Shown one piece after another: positions 1 through 13,189 of a stretch of DNA of 64,000 nucleotides. Numbering within the stretch: position 1 is the stretch's first letter; each line of letters begins with the position of its first letter. The notes below the pieces were generated by a model. That model had not been told where the DNA came from and ran no database searches. It was given only the letters and a program-made list of their open reading frames with translations. A program made the translations under genes and the position numbers. Source of the stretch: Impatiens glandulifera (lineage: Eukaryota > Streptophyta > Magnoliopsida > Ericales > Balsaminaceae); NCBI RefSeq assembly GCF_907164915.1, contig NC_061862.1, positions 29,281,151-29,345,150 of the forward strand, written 5' to 3'.

Positions 1-190
1 AGGTCATCTCCACTTGTTTCACAACTCGAATTGAAGACCGTAAAATAGGCAGCTCATACACTTGTACAAATTGTTCTATAAGTAGTCTAAGACAATGACT
101 CTCCAGTCTAACCATATTTAGACATTTCTTATTGTGAGACACCAACAATTGAATAAGTGTCATATCTCGAGTAGAATGATCCTTTATTGG
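1..190 (-). pseudogene. Possible PIF/Harbinger transposase fragment
   Basis: On the minus strand an open stretch of about 63 codons runs off the left edge of the window. Its pattern (CLNMVRLESHC, then a leucine-rich helix, then SSIRVVKQVEM) resembles the domain that precedes the DDE nuclease in plant PIF/Harbinger (HARBI1-like) proteins, which usually continues with a few hydrophobic residues and HN. The nuclease itself would lie outside the window. A stop codon precedes the stretch, so this is probably a decayed copy. The call rests on remembered pattern likeness only and could be wrong. Confidence 0.3.
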
Positions 191-239
191 ACGTGTTAAG
201 GATTAATTAAAAGTGTGTGCCATTATTTTATCAATAATG

Positions 240-2320
240 TTATGAAAGATATATCATATTCGTCAACTCTGAAGGCAAATTAGAAGGATCCATTTTTTCT
301 ATAATGTAATGAGAATATAAAAATTAAACAATATAATTATAAAGATTATAAATATATTATGAGATTAACATATAACAATAAAGTATTAATTATAAATGTG
401 GCACATCTAAATAAACAAAATACTTTAAATGTCTTAATTAATCCACACATAATTAATACCAAAGTTGTTACACAATTAATACAACATATCATTAATCTGA
501 TGGTAGTGACAGAACTAATTTAACACATCATTAATTCGAATGTGGTGACAACTAGTAAAACACATTATTAATCTCATAGTGGCTAAGAATAGTATGATAG
601 AAATTAAGGTCACACGGTTGATGAGTTGACATATCTTTACTCATTGTTCCTTGACAAATATGCTTATTTTGAGAAAATATGTATCAGAGATAGTCCAATT
701 GTTCTTCTTGATCATCAATTGTCAAATAGCTAATCATAAGATCTGTAAGGATAGTCAACATATTCACTCCATTTCTGTAGAGTTATGATCGATTATTATT
801 TTGTGGACTTTAAGAATTTCTTTAATCCACTTCTTTATATTCGATAGAGACCGCATTGATGTATTCTTAGAACCTTGTAAAAATTGCATACTAATATTTG
901 GGTGTTCATGTAGTTCTGATATATTCATATAGTCAGTTTTCTCCTTGTGTTTATCTTTCTCTTGAAAGAACAAAGAAATTACTTTTTACAAGGAGATAAC
1001 CATGTGTTTTTCTTTTTTTGTGTATTCGATGGACCTACTTTTCTTTTACTCTCTGAACTTTCATAATTAGATTTTATACATTGGTTCTAGTTACCAATAA
1101 GTGGGTCATCAAAACCTTCATCAATGAGTTTATCTGAATTGCTTAACCCCTCGTCTATATTTAATGCATATTCCATATTCTCGCAAGTTGCAGCTAAATG
1201 ATCTCAAAATTATTTTCTATCAAGTCATAATCATCTATTTGCATGTCTTTCAATTATAATAGTCATTTCTAATTCTAAAATATAAACAACATTCCAATAA
1301 AATTAGAAAACAACATTAAATGATATGTATAAATGATTATGCTTTGACTTTCTAATTTCAATTGAAGCATTAATACCTTAAGTTCTTCTCACTTTTCATC
1401 TGCGGTTGTAATCTCTTTTGTATCGTTGTTAAATTCGATTCCAGTTAATTTTATAGCCTGCGATATCAAGTTGCAAACTTGTTTTTATTCTTGAAGTGGT
1501 TTTTGAATTATTCATTTGTGTGATAAATTCGTAATCACTCACAAAATCTTTCAGTAAGCATTTCAAATGTGGATTTTTAGAGCCCTCCTCGGCTGAATAT
1601 TTTATTCTCCTTTTTAATGACCAATAGTTAAAAAAAATAGGTTTCTTTTTCAAGACATGCTTCCCAATTTGCAGTATTTGGGGCGATATCTTACCATTTA
1701 AAAAAACAAAATCTTTTTTTGATATCAATTTTACTACTATTTAGATTTCCCTTGACTTTGCTATTGTAATATACTCATGTAACCTAAACAATTTAGTTAT
1801 GATTGTCATTATCAATAAACTAAAATAGATCAGTCTTACTCATTTCTGAACATCGCAATGATTAGCTAGGGTCATTACATTCTTATAATTTTTTTGAATT
1901 TATATGGTTTCATGATGATCTACAATTTAGTGCTTGTGTTCAATGATATATACATTTAATATCAATCCCTCCTTGCATGAAATTAAGCATAACAACTACC
2001 CATGACCATATTTTGAAATATTATATCTTCTAGAGATCGTGAAAAACAATATGGAAAAGTCACAACAACATGAGAGAAATTATGACCAATGAAGAGCAAA
2101 TTCAAGAACTCAAGGTTTCCAATCTTCGACCACAAAAATTGAAGTTCTTTTTTCTCTTTCTTTCTAGAAAAATACATAAAAATTCCTGAATTTATACATG
2201 AAATTGTGAAAAAATTTCAAATTTCATTTCTTGTGTTACATCCACCTTTTGGGATGCGTAATAAAGCATACAAAGATGAAATAAATTGTTTGTTTCAAGT
2301 CACATAATAATTTGACTAGT
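240..2320. other. AT-rich stretch, no gene recognised
   Basis: Only short open frames are present, for example 764-973 and 1429-1728, both on the minus strand. Their lysine/asparagine-rich translations match no family I recognise. They lie on the amino-terminal side of the possible Harbinger fragment and could be its remains, but nothing in them shows this. Confidence 0.4.
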
Positions 2321-5320
2321 TGATGCAACTTTTGGGTTGAACATACATTTTTATGTACCAATTTATAAAATTAAAATAATTATTTTGATTTATTATTAAT
2401 TAAATAAAATCAAAATAATTAACCCATGGCTAAAACCTAATTAAAATAATTAATTAGACTAATTATTGCATGTGATAATTAAAGTCTGGCTAATTAAGGA
2501 AAATAGTCAAAATAAAAAAAAATTATTTGGGATAAATGTTGTACTCATTATCTTAAAATAATTTTATAAAAAATTAAGGTATTAAAATAAATAATTTAGG
2601 ATGAAATGAGGTATCCAATTTCATCCCTCAAATTATTTATAATTTAATCCTAAAATATGAAGAAAAAAATTGGTAAAATATTTGCCATATTTATTTTAAT
2701 ATTTTGAATATTTAAAAAGATCAAAATTAAAACCAAAACCGTGAAAGAAAAATTAATTTCAAACAAACCCTTAGGTTTTAAAATAAAAATAAAATTCGTG
2801 ATCCAGTGTGGCCAAAACTGTGAAGATCAGTTGCAGCAAGAACCGTGTCCATCGGATGAGCACTGGATTTTCATCCAACGCTCTAGACACGCTCGCGTAG
2901 CCGGTTGAACCGAGGAAGAGCGCACGCATCGCACCGGATCAGCTAACCGAGCATTAGATCTGTTAGCCAGGACGCTGGCGGAACGTCCGATCGCTAACAG
3001 ACCGCTAGTGAAACGTCAAAACGCGCATGAAATGACATTGTTTCATGCGCCACCTTCTTTTTCAATCTGATCGCCGGAAAGGATAAGAACATATCCACTT
3101 TTAATTTCTCAAAAGTGAAACTTCCTCCACATTCAACATTTTCGGCTGATTCGAAAGGTGAAATGATCACCCTACCACGATCATTATTTCTCCTATTTAA
3201 ATAGGGATAATTAATCCTTATTCCGACCAAGTTGAGGAAGAACAACCAAAATAATATAAATGGATTTTGGCTGATTCAATACACTTGAAACCCATAACCA
3301 TCCTTAGGAAGCTATAAAAAGACCTCCTAAATTAATTCGAAGCCAAGAAATCAACTATCCAACTTCAAATCGAAAATTTATAAAATTTCGCCATTAAAGC
3401 TTCAAGCTTTTGAAAATTTCGAATTTTTGTTTAAAGCGTTAAAACTTAGATCCGAGCATCCCAAAAGCTTCTCTAAGGATCAAGGAGTGTTCTCCAATCC
3501 TTGGTAATGTTTCAATTACTCTCTAATTCATATTTACAAATTGAAATTGAAATTTTTATATTTCAAATTGCATAAGCTTGTATGCTTGTTGTTTATGATG
3601 TTTTATAGTTGGAAATTGATCATAGGATCATTTATAAACTTTCTAGATATGTTAGAAACAATCAATCAACCTAAAACGGTAAAATCCAAATGTAAATTTA
3701 AAAAAAAAAACACATTTACTATTCTTGGTCTAATTCTCTTGAATCACAGTCCATAAAGCTTTCCAACATGATTGTAATCATATTGGGCAACTGTTTGGAT
3801 AATGTTTGATTCATCTTGATCATGTTTGATCAAAATCAAAATTTTCAAAATAATTAAAAATTTTGAGTTCTTAATTTGGTCAAAGCGAACAACTTGTATT
3901 CTTGTTTTGGTACTAATTAAATAAATAGGACATAAGGAAGTATTGGGTAGCTCATTTCTCATCTAAACAGCTTCAAAATCAAAAATCAAATTTTTTAGCA
4001 CAAACTGTTTTGAAGGATTTGATCATCACCCAGGTTGATTGATACCTTGAGATGATGATCAACATGTTTCTGGGAGTTTTGTGAAGCTACCAAAGCCCCT
4101 GGATCAAAGAATCCAAGCTAAGAACAAAAATTTTAAAACCTGCAGTTTGGTTTTTTTATGACCGAAAGGTCTAACTTAAGACCGAGAATTCCAGGACCTA
4201 AGACTAAGAGGTCTAAACTCAAGACCGAGAACTCCTAATCTCGGGACCGAGGGACTTAGCCTAGAGCCAACCTAGGACCAGTGAGTTTGTATACTTAGAC
4301 CGACGATCTCAACCAATGACCGAGAGTCCTTAGCTCCTAGACCGAGGGACTTTGACACTCCGATCGAAGATCCCGAGCCTCGACCGAGAGGTTCCTTGAT
4401 CCAGACCGATGGTTTGTAGACCCCGATCGATAAAAATGAACCAAAATCTAGGATTTCAGTCATAAGGCTTGTTTGGTTCAACCTTTTAAAACCCAAAATT
4501 ATTATTTTTAATTTAGAAATCCCAAACTATTTTCTAAAAATCCCAAAAAATTAAAAAATGATTTCAAAATATTTTTGAGATATTTTTACAAAAAATTACT
4601 TTAACTAAGGCTTATTTGGTGTTTATTTTTAAACCCTAACACTCTTAAAAATGACTGATGTTCTTTTAAATTAATTATGTTTAAATAAATTAAACAAACG
4701 GATTTTTAAAAATCAATTTGTCATTTGATTAAAATGCAAATCCCCAGATTATTTAAAATGGAACCCTAAATTAATTAATTTTAATTAATTTCAAAAGCTC
4801 TCATGGATCATTTAAAAAATCTTTTAAATAATATTTTATTTAAAAGAAAATTCCTGACATGCAAACCGAAGTTGAAATTATCGAACCTCGAGCCTTTCCA
4901 CAAAACCTACACTTGAAGGGTTTTTTTAGGAGTTACAGCTTTCTAGCGACTCTATTGGGTATTAAATGTTTAACTCGAAAATATAAACTTAGCTTTTGAA
5001 ACATTTGTATCATATTTTCAACTTAATAGGCTTGTCTTGAATGGTACAACACCTCAAATACGCATATGTTTAACCCTATTTAAAGCATTTATATGTAAAA
5101 GGGTTTATCACCCACTTCTTATTTGCAAATAAGTACACGACTGGGATCGATATTTCTATACCTATGTGTAAAGATTTTCAGTGAGGAATGACAACTTGTT
5201 ACAAACTAAGTGATGTCGTGAGAGGAAAAAACTAGAAAGCACGGGATCGACCCCACCATTTGGCGATGAGTCGTCCAATGGGACATGGGCATTGTGGAGA
5301 TTGAGGAAATTCCCAATTGA
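2320..5320 (+). mobile_element. Degenerate LTR-retrotransposon remnant (Tat/Ogre-like LTR)
   Basis: This region has no gene but shows LTR character. There is a promoter-like block with TATAAAAAG near 3315, and a run of short GACCGAG-type degenerate repeats at 4160-4440. A TAGCGACTCTATTGGG motif lies near 4943, and a second, similar one (TTTGGCGATGAGTCGTCCAATGGGA) near 5261. Plant Tat/Ogre elements carry a closely similar GGCGACTCTGCTGGGG motif just after the primer-binding site. Positions 2840-3520 are homologous, in opposite orientation, to 54925-55595. Exact ends were not found and no coding domain survives here. Confidence 0.4.
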
Positions 5321-5963
5321 GTTGATATTCACTTGTTTATGGCGGTGGTTTTACCCCCTCCATTATCGATGAATGATATTCTCTTGTGATTCCCCTTAGA
5401 ACAAAAAATTTGGTTACTATCACCAAGCCGATTGTTTGTCGTGCATAGACAACCAAAACCTCTTCATTACAACCTCTTATGTGACTACTATATATGTATT
5501 ATGTGTATGCATGTATAGTCTAAGTGAGCATCTCAAACATGTTCATTCTTTTCAAAACAACGCATGTTTGTAAATGTTTTGAATTTTCAATCAAAGACGG
5601 TGTCCATTCTGAAGGATATCGCACTGATTCCATGGTTTGATAATTTTCATACAAACGAGTGAAATTATCGATCATATGGCTTCATTCCTATCACGAGGTT
5701 CATAAACTTCGAGGTAAGCTCCACTTTCATGATGGAAATACAAAGGAGGTGGAACCCCGTAAAGAGGACTTACTTCATGGGAGAAAGGTGTATGTGCCCA
5801 ACAATAGAGAGATATGGGTGTGTGTGTGAGAGTGTCTGAAAATGGCGTTGAAGGGAGGGGTTGTTCAGCCAAACCCATTTGGATACAGTTCAAGGGAAGT
5901 CTTCACTAGTATGATTTTGATTTTCTAAACAAGCAAACAGATCCTAATTATTGAAATTAGTAC

Positions 5964-6031
5964 CTCCATCTCCATCTCCATCTCCATCTCCATCTCCATC
6001 TCCATCTCCATCTCCATCTCCATCTCCATCT
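5964..6031 (+). repeat. (CTCCAT)n microsatellite
   Basis: About eleven near-perfect tandem copies of the hexamer CTCCAT/TCCATC are visible. They lie in an AT-rich stretch without a recognised gene. Confidence 0.97.
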
Positions 6032-9000
6032 ATGAACTCCTCTGTCACCACCGATTTCACCGCAAATCGTCTTTAGGATTTCACCGAATAGGAAATACAT
6101 AATTTGAGACGTCTACTGTAACATTATTAATTCTACGTTAGTTTAACATGTAAAATTTTAGAATGTGTCCATGATATCAGAATTGTGTCGAAATTTATTT
6201 GAAACAAAAATAAAATTAAAATAATATCATTTAATTGATCAGTGATTCATTTAATTTTAACCCTAACTTTTTTTAGAACAGATATTTTTCATTACAAGAC
6301 CGGTTAAAAATGTATTTTGGGATAAAATGTTATAGGACTTTCTACAAAATTTTATATTCATCTAACATGATAGAATTTGTTTCAAATATAGATTAAGATT
6401 CTATTATTGATTGAATATTATATTTCAAAAAATACGCTTTAATAATAAATGTGTGTCTAAGCTAATTATTTTTATATTTTTCAAAAAAGAAATATCTAAT
6501 CATTATAACTGAATTACTGATTTAGAAATGCTAATTTTTTTAAATCAAAAAATTATCACCCAACAGAGCTCACAACTGGATATTGGTTCCCAGATTCGTC
6601 AACCCGGCCCAACGATATTATCCGACCGTTGTCGGGTCACAGAGAGCCGGGAAGACTCCCATATATATAACCAAGTGCTCTACTCAGATTATGTCTAGTA
6701 TTTCTTTAGGAAAACTCATGACGGCAAGGGGAGGGTGGACTTCATCCACAAGATATAACATTAATCCATTCATTGATAGTTCTAATAATTAATTACTTAG
6801 ATAATATATGTGAGGGGAGTAAGTTCAATTAATTTAATTGCTTGTTGAAAGATGTGGTAATTTTATAAGATGTATGTATGGATAAAATAATTCTATTCAT
6901 TCGTTTTTTTCTTGAAAGTGATAATAGGATGATGGTAAAAACAGGACAAATCCCTATAATAGTTTAATTTACAATTAGATTTGTAAGAAATTCATCTACT
7001 AAGGTTTTCAAGTGACACAAATGATTTTTAATAGACCAAAGTCATGGGTTTGATTTCCACCTAAAACACAATAAATTTAAATTGAGGTCATGACTAAAAA
7101 ATTAATAAGTTAATATTATATATCCTAAAATTGGGTGAAATTGTTTGGGAGTTAAAAATCGTTTTGTAGTACCTACGATCGAGCTCGATAACTTATTGGG
7201 CAACGTATTTATATTCTCTTAATGTTTTGTGACTTTTTTATTTTTAATGTCCTACTTTGTTGGCTTTGTTCAAATGATTTTTATCAAATTTTAATATAAA
7301 TTACATAAACATTAAAAAAAAAATACCACTTTCATTTTTTTTTTGCAAAACTCAAAATTTTGTGTCATGACTTCGTAATAGTGGAGATTCCAGATATTAA
7401 AATGTAACAGTTTTCTATCATTTTTTATTCACATTTGTAATCCAACCTTTTCAATTAATTTTCTGAACCATCCTAATTAAACTAGACAAATTTTCTCAAA
7501 ATGGTGAATTATACTGTCTCAAGCATTGCAGCTTTCAGACGTTAGTTTTCAATTTTGAACAAATAAGTACATTTTTAAAAACATGTCTATATTAATGTTT
7601 GATGTGTTACATTGGCAAACTTTTAGTTGTATTAAAATGGATAAAAAATATCATATAAGATAATAGTTAAATTAAATAAATAAATAAATAAAAATAGTAT
7701 GACTAGGTCAGCCAGAAGTAGGTACTGATCAATATGTAGTACAAGCCAAAAAAAAAGTTTTTCTCATCGTCCCTTTTATCATTTGATGAAAATTATGTTT
7801 TTGCAAAAATATAATAATTAAAAAATAATATTTGTTAAGAAAGTTGATTTCAATGATTGATCAAAAGAAAGAATCGTGGTCACAACGATTCGCTAATTAT
7901 TTATAATATTCATTTGAATGGCCTCTTTAATTAAAAATCAAAAGGTGTTAGGTAAGGACGTAAGCAAGTGTTCCGAATCTCGTTTAGGATATATTTAAAT
8001 AATCTTAATTGTATTTAATTAAGGGTAATATGTTTGGTTTATAGGTTTTTCTTACAAAATATTTAATAATAAATCAAGCTCATCTAAAAGATAATAATAA
8101 AAATGATATAGAAGAATCCGAAAATTATTTTTTTAACTAAGACAATGGATTCAAATGCAAGAAATTTAAAATTTTACTATTTATATTTATATATGTATAT
8201 ATTAACTAATTTTATTTTTTCTGAGGAAGTTTTACAAGATTAATAGTTATGGAAATATAAATTTATTAATAGTTATAGTTGAAACTTAACCTTACCCACA
8301 TTCATAGACGACGGATCCAGAATTTGATGTTAGGGTAGACTTGAAAAAATGTTTCAGTGTGTTTAAAGAAATTAAAGGAAAAAATTAAGTAATTATTTTT
8401 TTTCGAGAGTGAATTAGATTGAAAAAATTAAAAATTTAAGGAGTAATTTTACATTATTTTATTAAATAAAAAATGGGTGAGTTTGAGGTCTAATAAATGT
8501 CTAATATAGATCTGTATTGGTTCAAACATTCACTTAAATTTAAACTTAAAACCTTTTAAGTAAGAAAATAAATCAGTAATACTAATTTTTTTTTAAATAT
8601 GTTTTACCACTTAAATTACATAAATAAGTTATTTTTTTATATTAAAATATTTTAATTCATTCATATGAAGTACTATGATTCTAAAATCTTGTGAATCTTA
8701 TAAATTATATTATGAATTTAAATTAAATATCTATAAAATCTGGTAATTAAGTTATTCTTATGTGCTAATAATTAACTAGCCATTTTTTAGGAGATTATCC
8801 AAAATCCAAATAATCACAAATTCATGAATATCCACATAATCACATCCTGTTATATCATATTAGTCATCGGTTACTCATAACAAAAATAAATGAATTTGAA
8901 ATATAATAAATGTAAGACAAAATAGTCAGAATTCAAGCATTATTTTTTTTTTAAGAGTTGAAATTGACTATTCACTTTTGATTGTTAAGATGGGAGTAGT

Positions 9001-9932
9001 GTTCTAATTTAAATATTAGTGCATATTTTAATGATTACATTTTGTTGATTTGTTAGTATACTTTTTTTGGTGATTATTTTTTATTTACTGATATATAATG
9101 ACTGTTGTAAATAATAAATATATCATGAGTTAAATAAATAAAAATTAGATTGTTGTATTGTGAAATAAATAAATAAAAGTTAAATAATATGAGTTTTGTT
9201 ACGCACTTAAGTTTGTTTAACTCATTTAAAAAAATTATAAATATAATATTTTTCTTAAACTTATATTACTTTGCTACAACAAATATATAGTATATCTAAC
9301 AAATATTGCTTCATTAAATTTGGTCAAGTCTAATTTCCTCTCTTATTTATTTTATTGGAGATTATGGCTCTTGTGTAAAATTATCTTACAACAAATTAAA
9401 AATAAATACTAGTTGTCAAACTAAAAAAAATATATATATATTATTTTTATATATAAAATATTTTTTTTTAATTTAATTGTTTTCGTCAAATTAGTTGTCA
9501 TCCCTATTTAAATTATAATATATCAAAAAATTTAAATAAGTTTTCTGAACAAAATAATTAATAGGTTACAAATATTAGTTTACATAAATTTAATTTTATA
9601 AATTTTTAATATAAATGGAACTAAAATAAAGTTTTTAAGTTTTTCTCATAAACTGAAAAAATATTCTGAATTTTTTTTGTTTACAAATATTTTAACTAAT
9701 TTAGTTGTGCACCACGAATGTTTCTAGATGTTTCTCAATTTGAAAAATAAATAAATAAATAAAAGACAGATAAGGGCACAATAATAAAATAAAATTTAAT
9801 TTGCCAAATTAGGATCCAACTAGGGTAGATCTTTCTTGAGGATTTGCACTGCTAAATTTTGTTAGGGGTGTTATTGTGATAGGTTTCCCTTTGAGGAGAC
9901 ACATTACTTTTTAAGTTAACTTAAATCTCAAT

Positions 9933-9934
<2 letters not shown>

Positions 9935-10018
<84 letters not shown>
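9935..10018. repeat. (AT)n microsatellite
   Basis: About 84 bases of uninterrupted alternating AT. Length is likely to vary between alleles and between assemblies. Confidence 0.97.
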
Positions 10019-10027
<9 letters not shown>

Positions 10028-10351
10028 AAATATTAAATAATATCAGGATACATGTGTGCAATATTTTAAGTTATTTGAATTGGTGTCTTTATTATCCTAG
10101 TCTTTTAATATTATTATTTTGTCAAAGAAAAGTGAGCCAGATAAATTAGATCATAGAATATATTTTTGTAATTTAATAAAATGTTTTTTGAGAGAATTTT
10201 ATATTAAAAATAGAATCCAAAACAAAATATTAAGACTTTTGTTTTATCTATTTAACCCATACCATCACACCTGATTAATTTATTATTTAATTAATTGGGT
10301 ACAGCTAATAAACAATAATAGTGTAGAATCCGGCAATAGATTGCTAGCTCT

Positions 10352-10406
10352 TGGCCACGGACCGGAGGGCGGCCGGCCGACGGCCGGCGGGCGGGCGGGC
10401 GCGAAT
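10352..10406. other. Short GC-rich island
   Basis: About 55 bases made almost only of G and C, with repeated GGCCGGC and GGGC units, lie in DNA that is otherwise about three-quarters AT. The surrounding frame (10341-10613) does not resemble a protein gene. Its origin is unknown. Confidence 0.6.
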
Positions 10407-10609
10407 AGCTATGAAAGATTTAATAGCTTAATCAAGCTACTTAACTTTAAATTAATCTTAATTAATTTCAATATTTTTTATATTGATTTGTTCTTAGATT
10501 TTTATAACCTGATTTGTGCAACATTCATAACCAAATTGTGTAAGTTTCAACATGATTTTTTTTTAAAGTTTTTTTTTACAAGAGCTCTCATACTAAAACA
10601 AAATTACTA

Positions 10610-10611
<2 letters not shown>

Positions 10612-10659
<48 letters not shown>
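10612..10659. repeat. (AT)n microsatellite
   Basis: Alternating TA/AT run of roughly 48 bases. Confidence 0.95.
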
Positions 10660-10667
<8 letters not shown>

Positions 10668-11129
10668 TCAGAAATACTAGTACTTTTCGAAATGATCAAT
10701 CAATGAATTCTTATCACACATGGATAGAGATTGATAGTTTCCATCATGTGGGCTTTATTAGTTTCGATAGATTGTTCGCTAAAATAATTTTATATAATTT
10801 TTGTCGAGAAAAATTTTGTGAGTCAAAGATTTCATCTAAGATCTCGTTCTTTTAATGTAGTGTTATTTACGGTAAAAATTTTACGAATTATATGTGAATG
10901 AAAAAAAAAATGTATTATAATTAGTCGTATGTGTCACGAGTATGTTGAATCGGTAAATCACTTACTTTTCATTATCGATGGACCACTAGTATCTGAAATC
11001 TTTTGTGGAGTATTACTAAGATGCATTGGGTGATGTTCGAATATTTGGGTAGTTGCTAAGAAGTTTGGATTCATGTGGTTGATATGATGACCTATATACA
11101 CTAGTAGAAAAGGGGGCATTAGTAAGGGC

Positions 11130-11560
11130 TAAAGCGTTACAGAAGACTCTAAACGTCGTTACTGATAACTTTCAATAATGATATTACCATTCGTTATCGA
11201 AACGAACATTACGGATACTTATTTAGTATCTGTAACGGCTCTCTAATGCCGTTACAAATACTAGTATCGTTACTGATATAAGTATTAGTAAGGGCTCTAT
11301 CACTTAGATTACCGTTACTGATATGAATATCTATAACGGCATTGGCAAAAGAAGAGCCATTATAGTTACTAGTATCAGTAACGATTTTGTCAATAAAATT
11401 GGCATTAGTGATACTAGTATCTGTAATGACTTTCTCTTTACCAATGTCGTTACAGATACTAGTATTAGTAACGGTTCTATCGATGACATTGTCGTTACAG
11501 ACATTCATATCAGTAACGGCTCTCTCTTTGCCAATGTTGTTACTAATATTTAAATATATT
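11130..11560. repeat. CACTA left subterminal repeats
   Basis: Short direct and inverted units built around TAACG and its complement CGTTA, of the type GTTACAGATACTAGTATYAGTAACGGC, are repeated many times. In En/Spm elements such subterminal motifs bind the element's own DNA-binding protein. They cause spurious open frames on both strands here. Confidence 0.8.
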
Positions 11561-11689
11561 TTGTTTTTATTTAAATTATTAATATACCCTGTAAATAATA
11601 TTAAATATTTGATTGCCAAAAACATTTATATAATCCAAATATCATAATTCAAAAATTAAATAATCAATTCAATACACACAAAAATCAAG

Positions 11690-11804
11690 TAAGAGGGGGA
11701 GGACGAGGAGGGAGGTCATCGGGAAACATAAATAATATCATTGTCATCTGATTCTTCATTTGAACCATTTCTTCCATCATTTGGTCACGCTAGGCCTTAG
11801 AAAT
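11690..11804 (-). pseudogene. CACTA second ORF, carboxy-terminal end
   Basis: On the minus strand this encodes a tail with RDQMMEEMVQMKNQM followed by a proline-rich PDDLPPRPPPLT end and a stop. It continues the coiled-coil ORF at 17003-17300. The Copia insertion splits the two at the shared CTTAG target sequence. The family resembles the plant transposase (Ptta/En/Spm) ORF found downstream of TNP2. Confidence 0.6.
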
Positions 11805-12294
11805 TGTTGATGTGTTCCTTGCCATTGCGGGCGAGTTTTAAATTCCGGGTAAACGGGTGAATGTTTTCTGTTATGAAAACGGGTTAGAGTATAAATACTT
11901 TTTTTTGTATTTTTCTCATAACACAGTAAGGTTGAGAGAGAGTGAACAGATCTATGGTTTTTCTACTTCTTCTTGTTCTTTGGCTGATCCAGAGTGAGAG
12001 GTTGGGGGAGCTTTTGATTGTGGAGGATTCCAATCATTTCTAATGTAATCACTTCTTTCATTTGAAAGCATGGCATGTAAGTTTCTACTATTGACATTTC
12101 TTTGATTTAGTGAAACTTATCCCTCCCGTGGACGTAGGTCGATTTTGACCGAACCACGTATATTGTGTTGTCGTTTATTTTGTGCTATTTCAGTTCTTGG
12201 TAAACTATTTGTCGTCATAGACGATTTGGAAATTGATTTATTACATGTTTGATTTCTAAGAAGATTCGTAGTTTTGTTGTTGTAAAACCCAACA
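11805..12294 (+). repeat. Copia 5' LTR
   Basis: Begins TGTTGATGTGTTCC and ends AAACCCAACA. A TATA-like TATAAATAC lies near 11892. It aligns along its whole length with 16510-16998. Confidence 0.95.
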
Positions 12295-12295
12295 G

Positions 12296-12313
12296 TGGTA
12301 TTAGAGCAGTATT
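12296..12313 (+). promoter_or_regulatory. Copia primer-binding site
   Basis: TGGTATTAGAGC directly follows the 5' LTR after one base. It matches the 3' end of initiator methionine tRNA (TGGTATCAGAGC) with one change, the usual primer of plant Copia elements. Confidence 0.85.
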
Positions 12314-12431
12314 GATTGGTTATTTGTTTTAACATTGGAGCAGAGTGCTCTACTGATTACTTGACGAAATTCAAAAAGGAGATCAACTAGTTTCTTTGTT
12401 GGGGTTTTTGTCAGTTGTTAAGACAGTAATA

Positions 12432-13180
12432 ATGGAGAAATCTAGACCTGATATGGTGAGTCTGAATGGTACAAACTACAGACAATGGAAACTGATGATT
12501 AGTGATATGTTAGTTTTAGATGATTTGAATGAAGCAATTGAAAATGATGGTGTTAGACCTGAGACTACAAAAGAGGCTGATTAGAAAAAGATAGATAGAA
12601 AGGACTACAGCTTTATTCATTCCTGGGTTGGTATAAATATTGTGCACCATGTTGATAATGAGACTACGGCGTATGGTGTGTGGAGCAAACTCGAAGCTCT
12701 CTATGCTGGGAGGTCAGTAAGGAATAAAGCAACACTGGTACGAAGGATGGTGAATCTGAAGTATATTGATAATAAATCAATTGCTGAGCACTTGAATAAA
12801 TTTCAAAATATTTTGAATCAGATGAGTAGTATGAAGATAAACTTTGATGATGAGGTGCAGGCACTTTAGTCCTTGGATCTTTGCCTACAAGTTGGGAGAC
12901 ACTTATTATCACTCTCAGTAACTCAGCACCAAATGGTAAAGTCAACATGGCATTTGTCAGCAGTTCATTACTTAATGAGGAGAATCGAAAGGGGGATAAA
13001 CCCTCTAAGTCTGATATGTTGGTGACTGATAGAGGAAGATCAAAGGATAATAGAAGTGGTTCGAGCAGGGACAAGTCTAGAAGTAAGTCTAGAGCTCCAA
13101 AGAAAGATGGTGCTTGTCATTACTGTGGCAAAATGGGTCACTGGAAAAACGAGTGCTAGAAATTTAAAAATGATAAAGCG
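12432..13180 (+). pseudogene. Copia gag
   Basis: The reading begins at an ATG at 12432 with a gag-like LNGTNYRQWK motif. It is broken by a TAG at 12582-12584 and a further stop near 12868, then resumes in another frame. The carboxy end carries a CX2CX4HX4C zinc knuckle (CHYCGKMGHWKNEC, 13117-13158) that would bind RNA during packaging. The knuckle is intact but the polyprotein is not. Confidence 0.88.
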
Positions 13181-13189
13181 AAGGGTACG

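Larger units (their letters stand above)
5320..11098. other. AT-rich intergenic DNA
   Basis: Apart from the hexamer array, two AT microsatellites and a short GC-rich island listed separately, I see no gene. A block at 7140-7260, containing GAGCTCGATAACTTATTGGG, is similar to 20340-20400, so both may belong to one old repeat family. Open frames here are short and look random. Confidence 0.5.

Noticed and set aside
5964..6031. CRISPR-like regular repeat
   Set aside because: Pure hexamer microsatellite without spacers, in plant nuclear DNA.
6583..6792. 69-codon + strand open frame less AT-rich than its surroundings
   Set aside because: No known motif, no splice partners and no neighbouring coding signal; likely random.
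11209..11647. Overlapping open frames on both strands rich in TSISN/DTS repeats
   Set aside because: They are read-outs of the CACTA subterminal repeats, open on both strands at once, with no protein-like composition.
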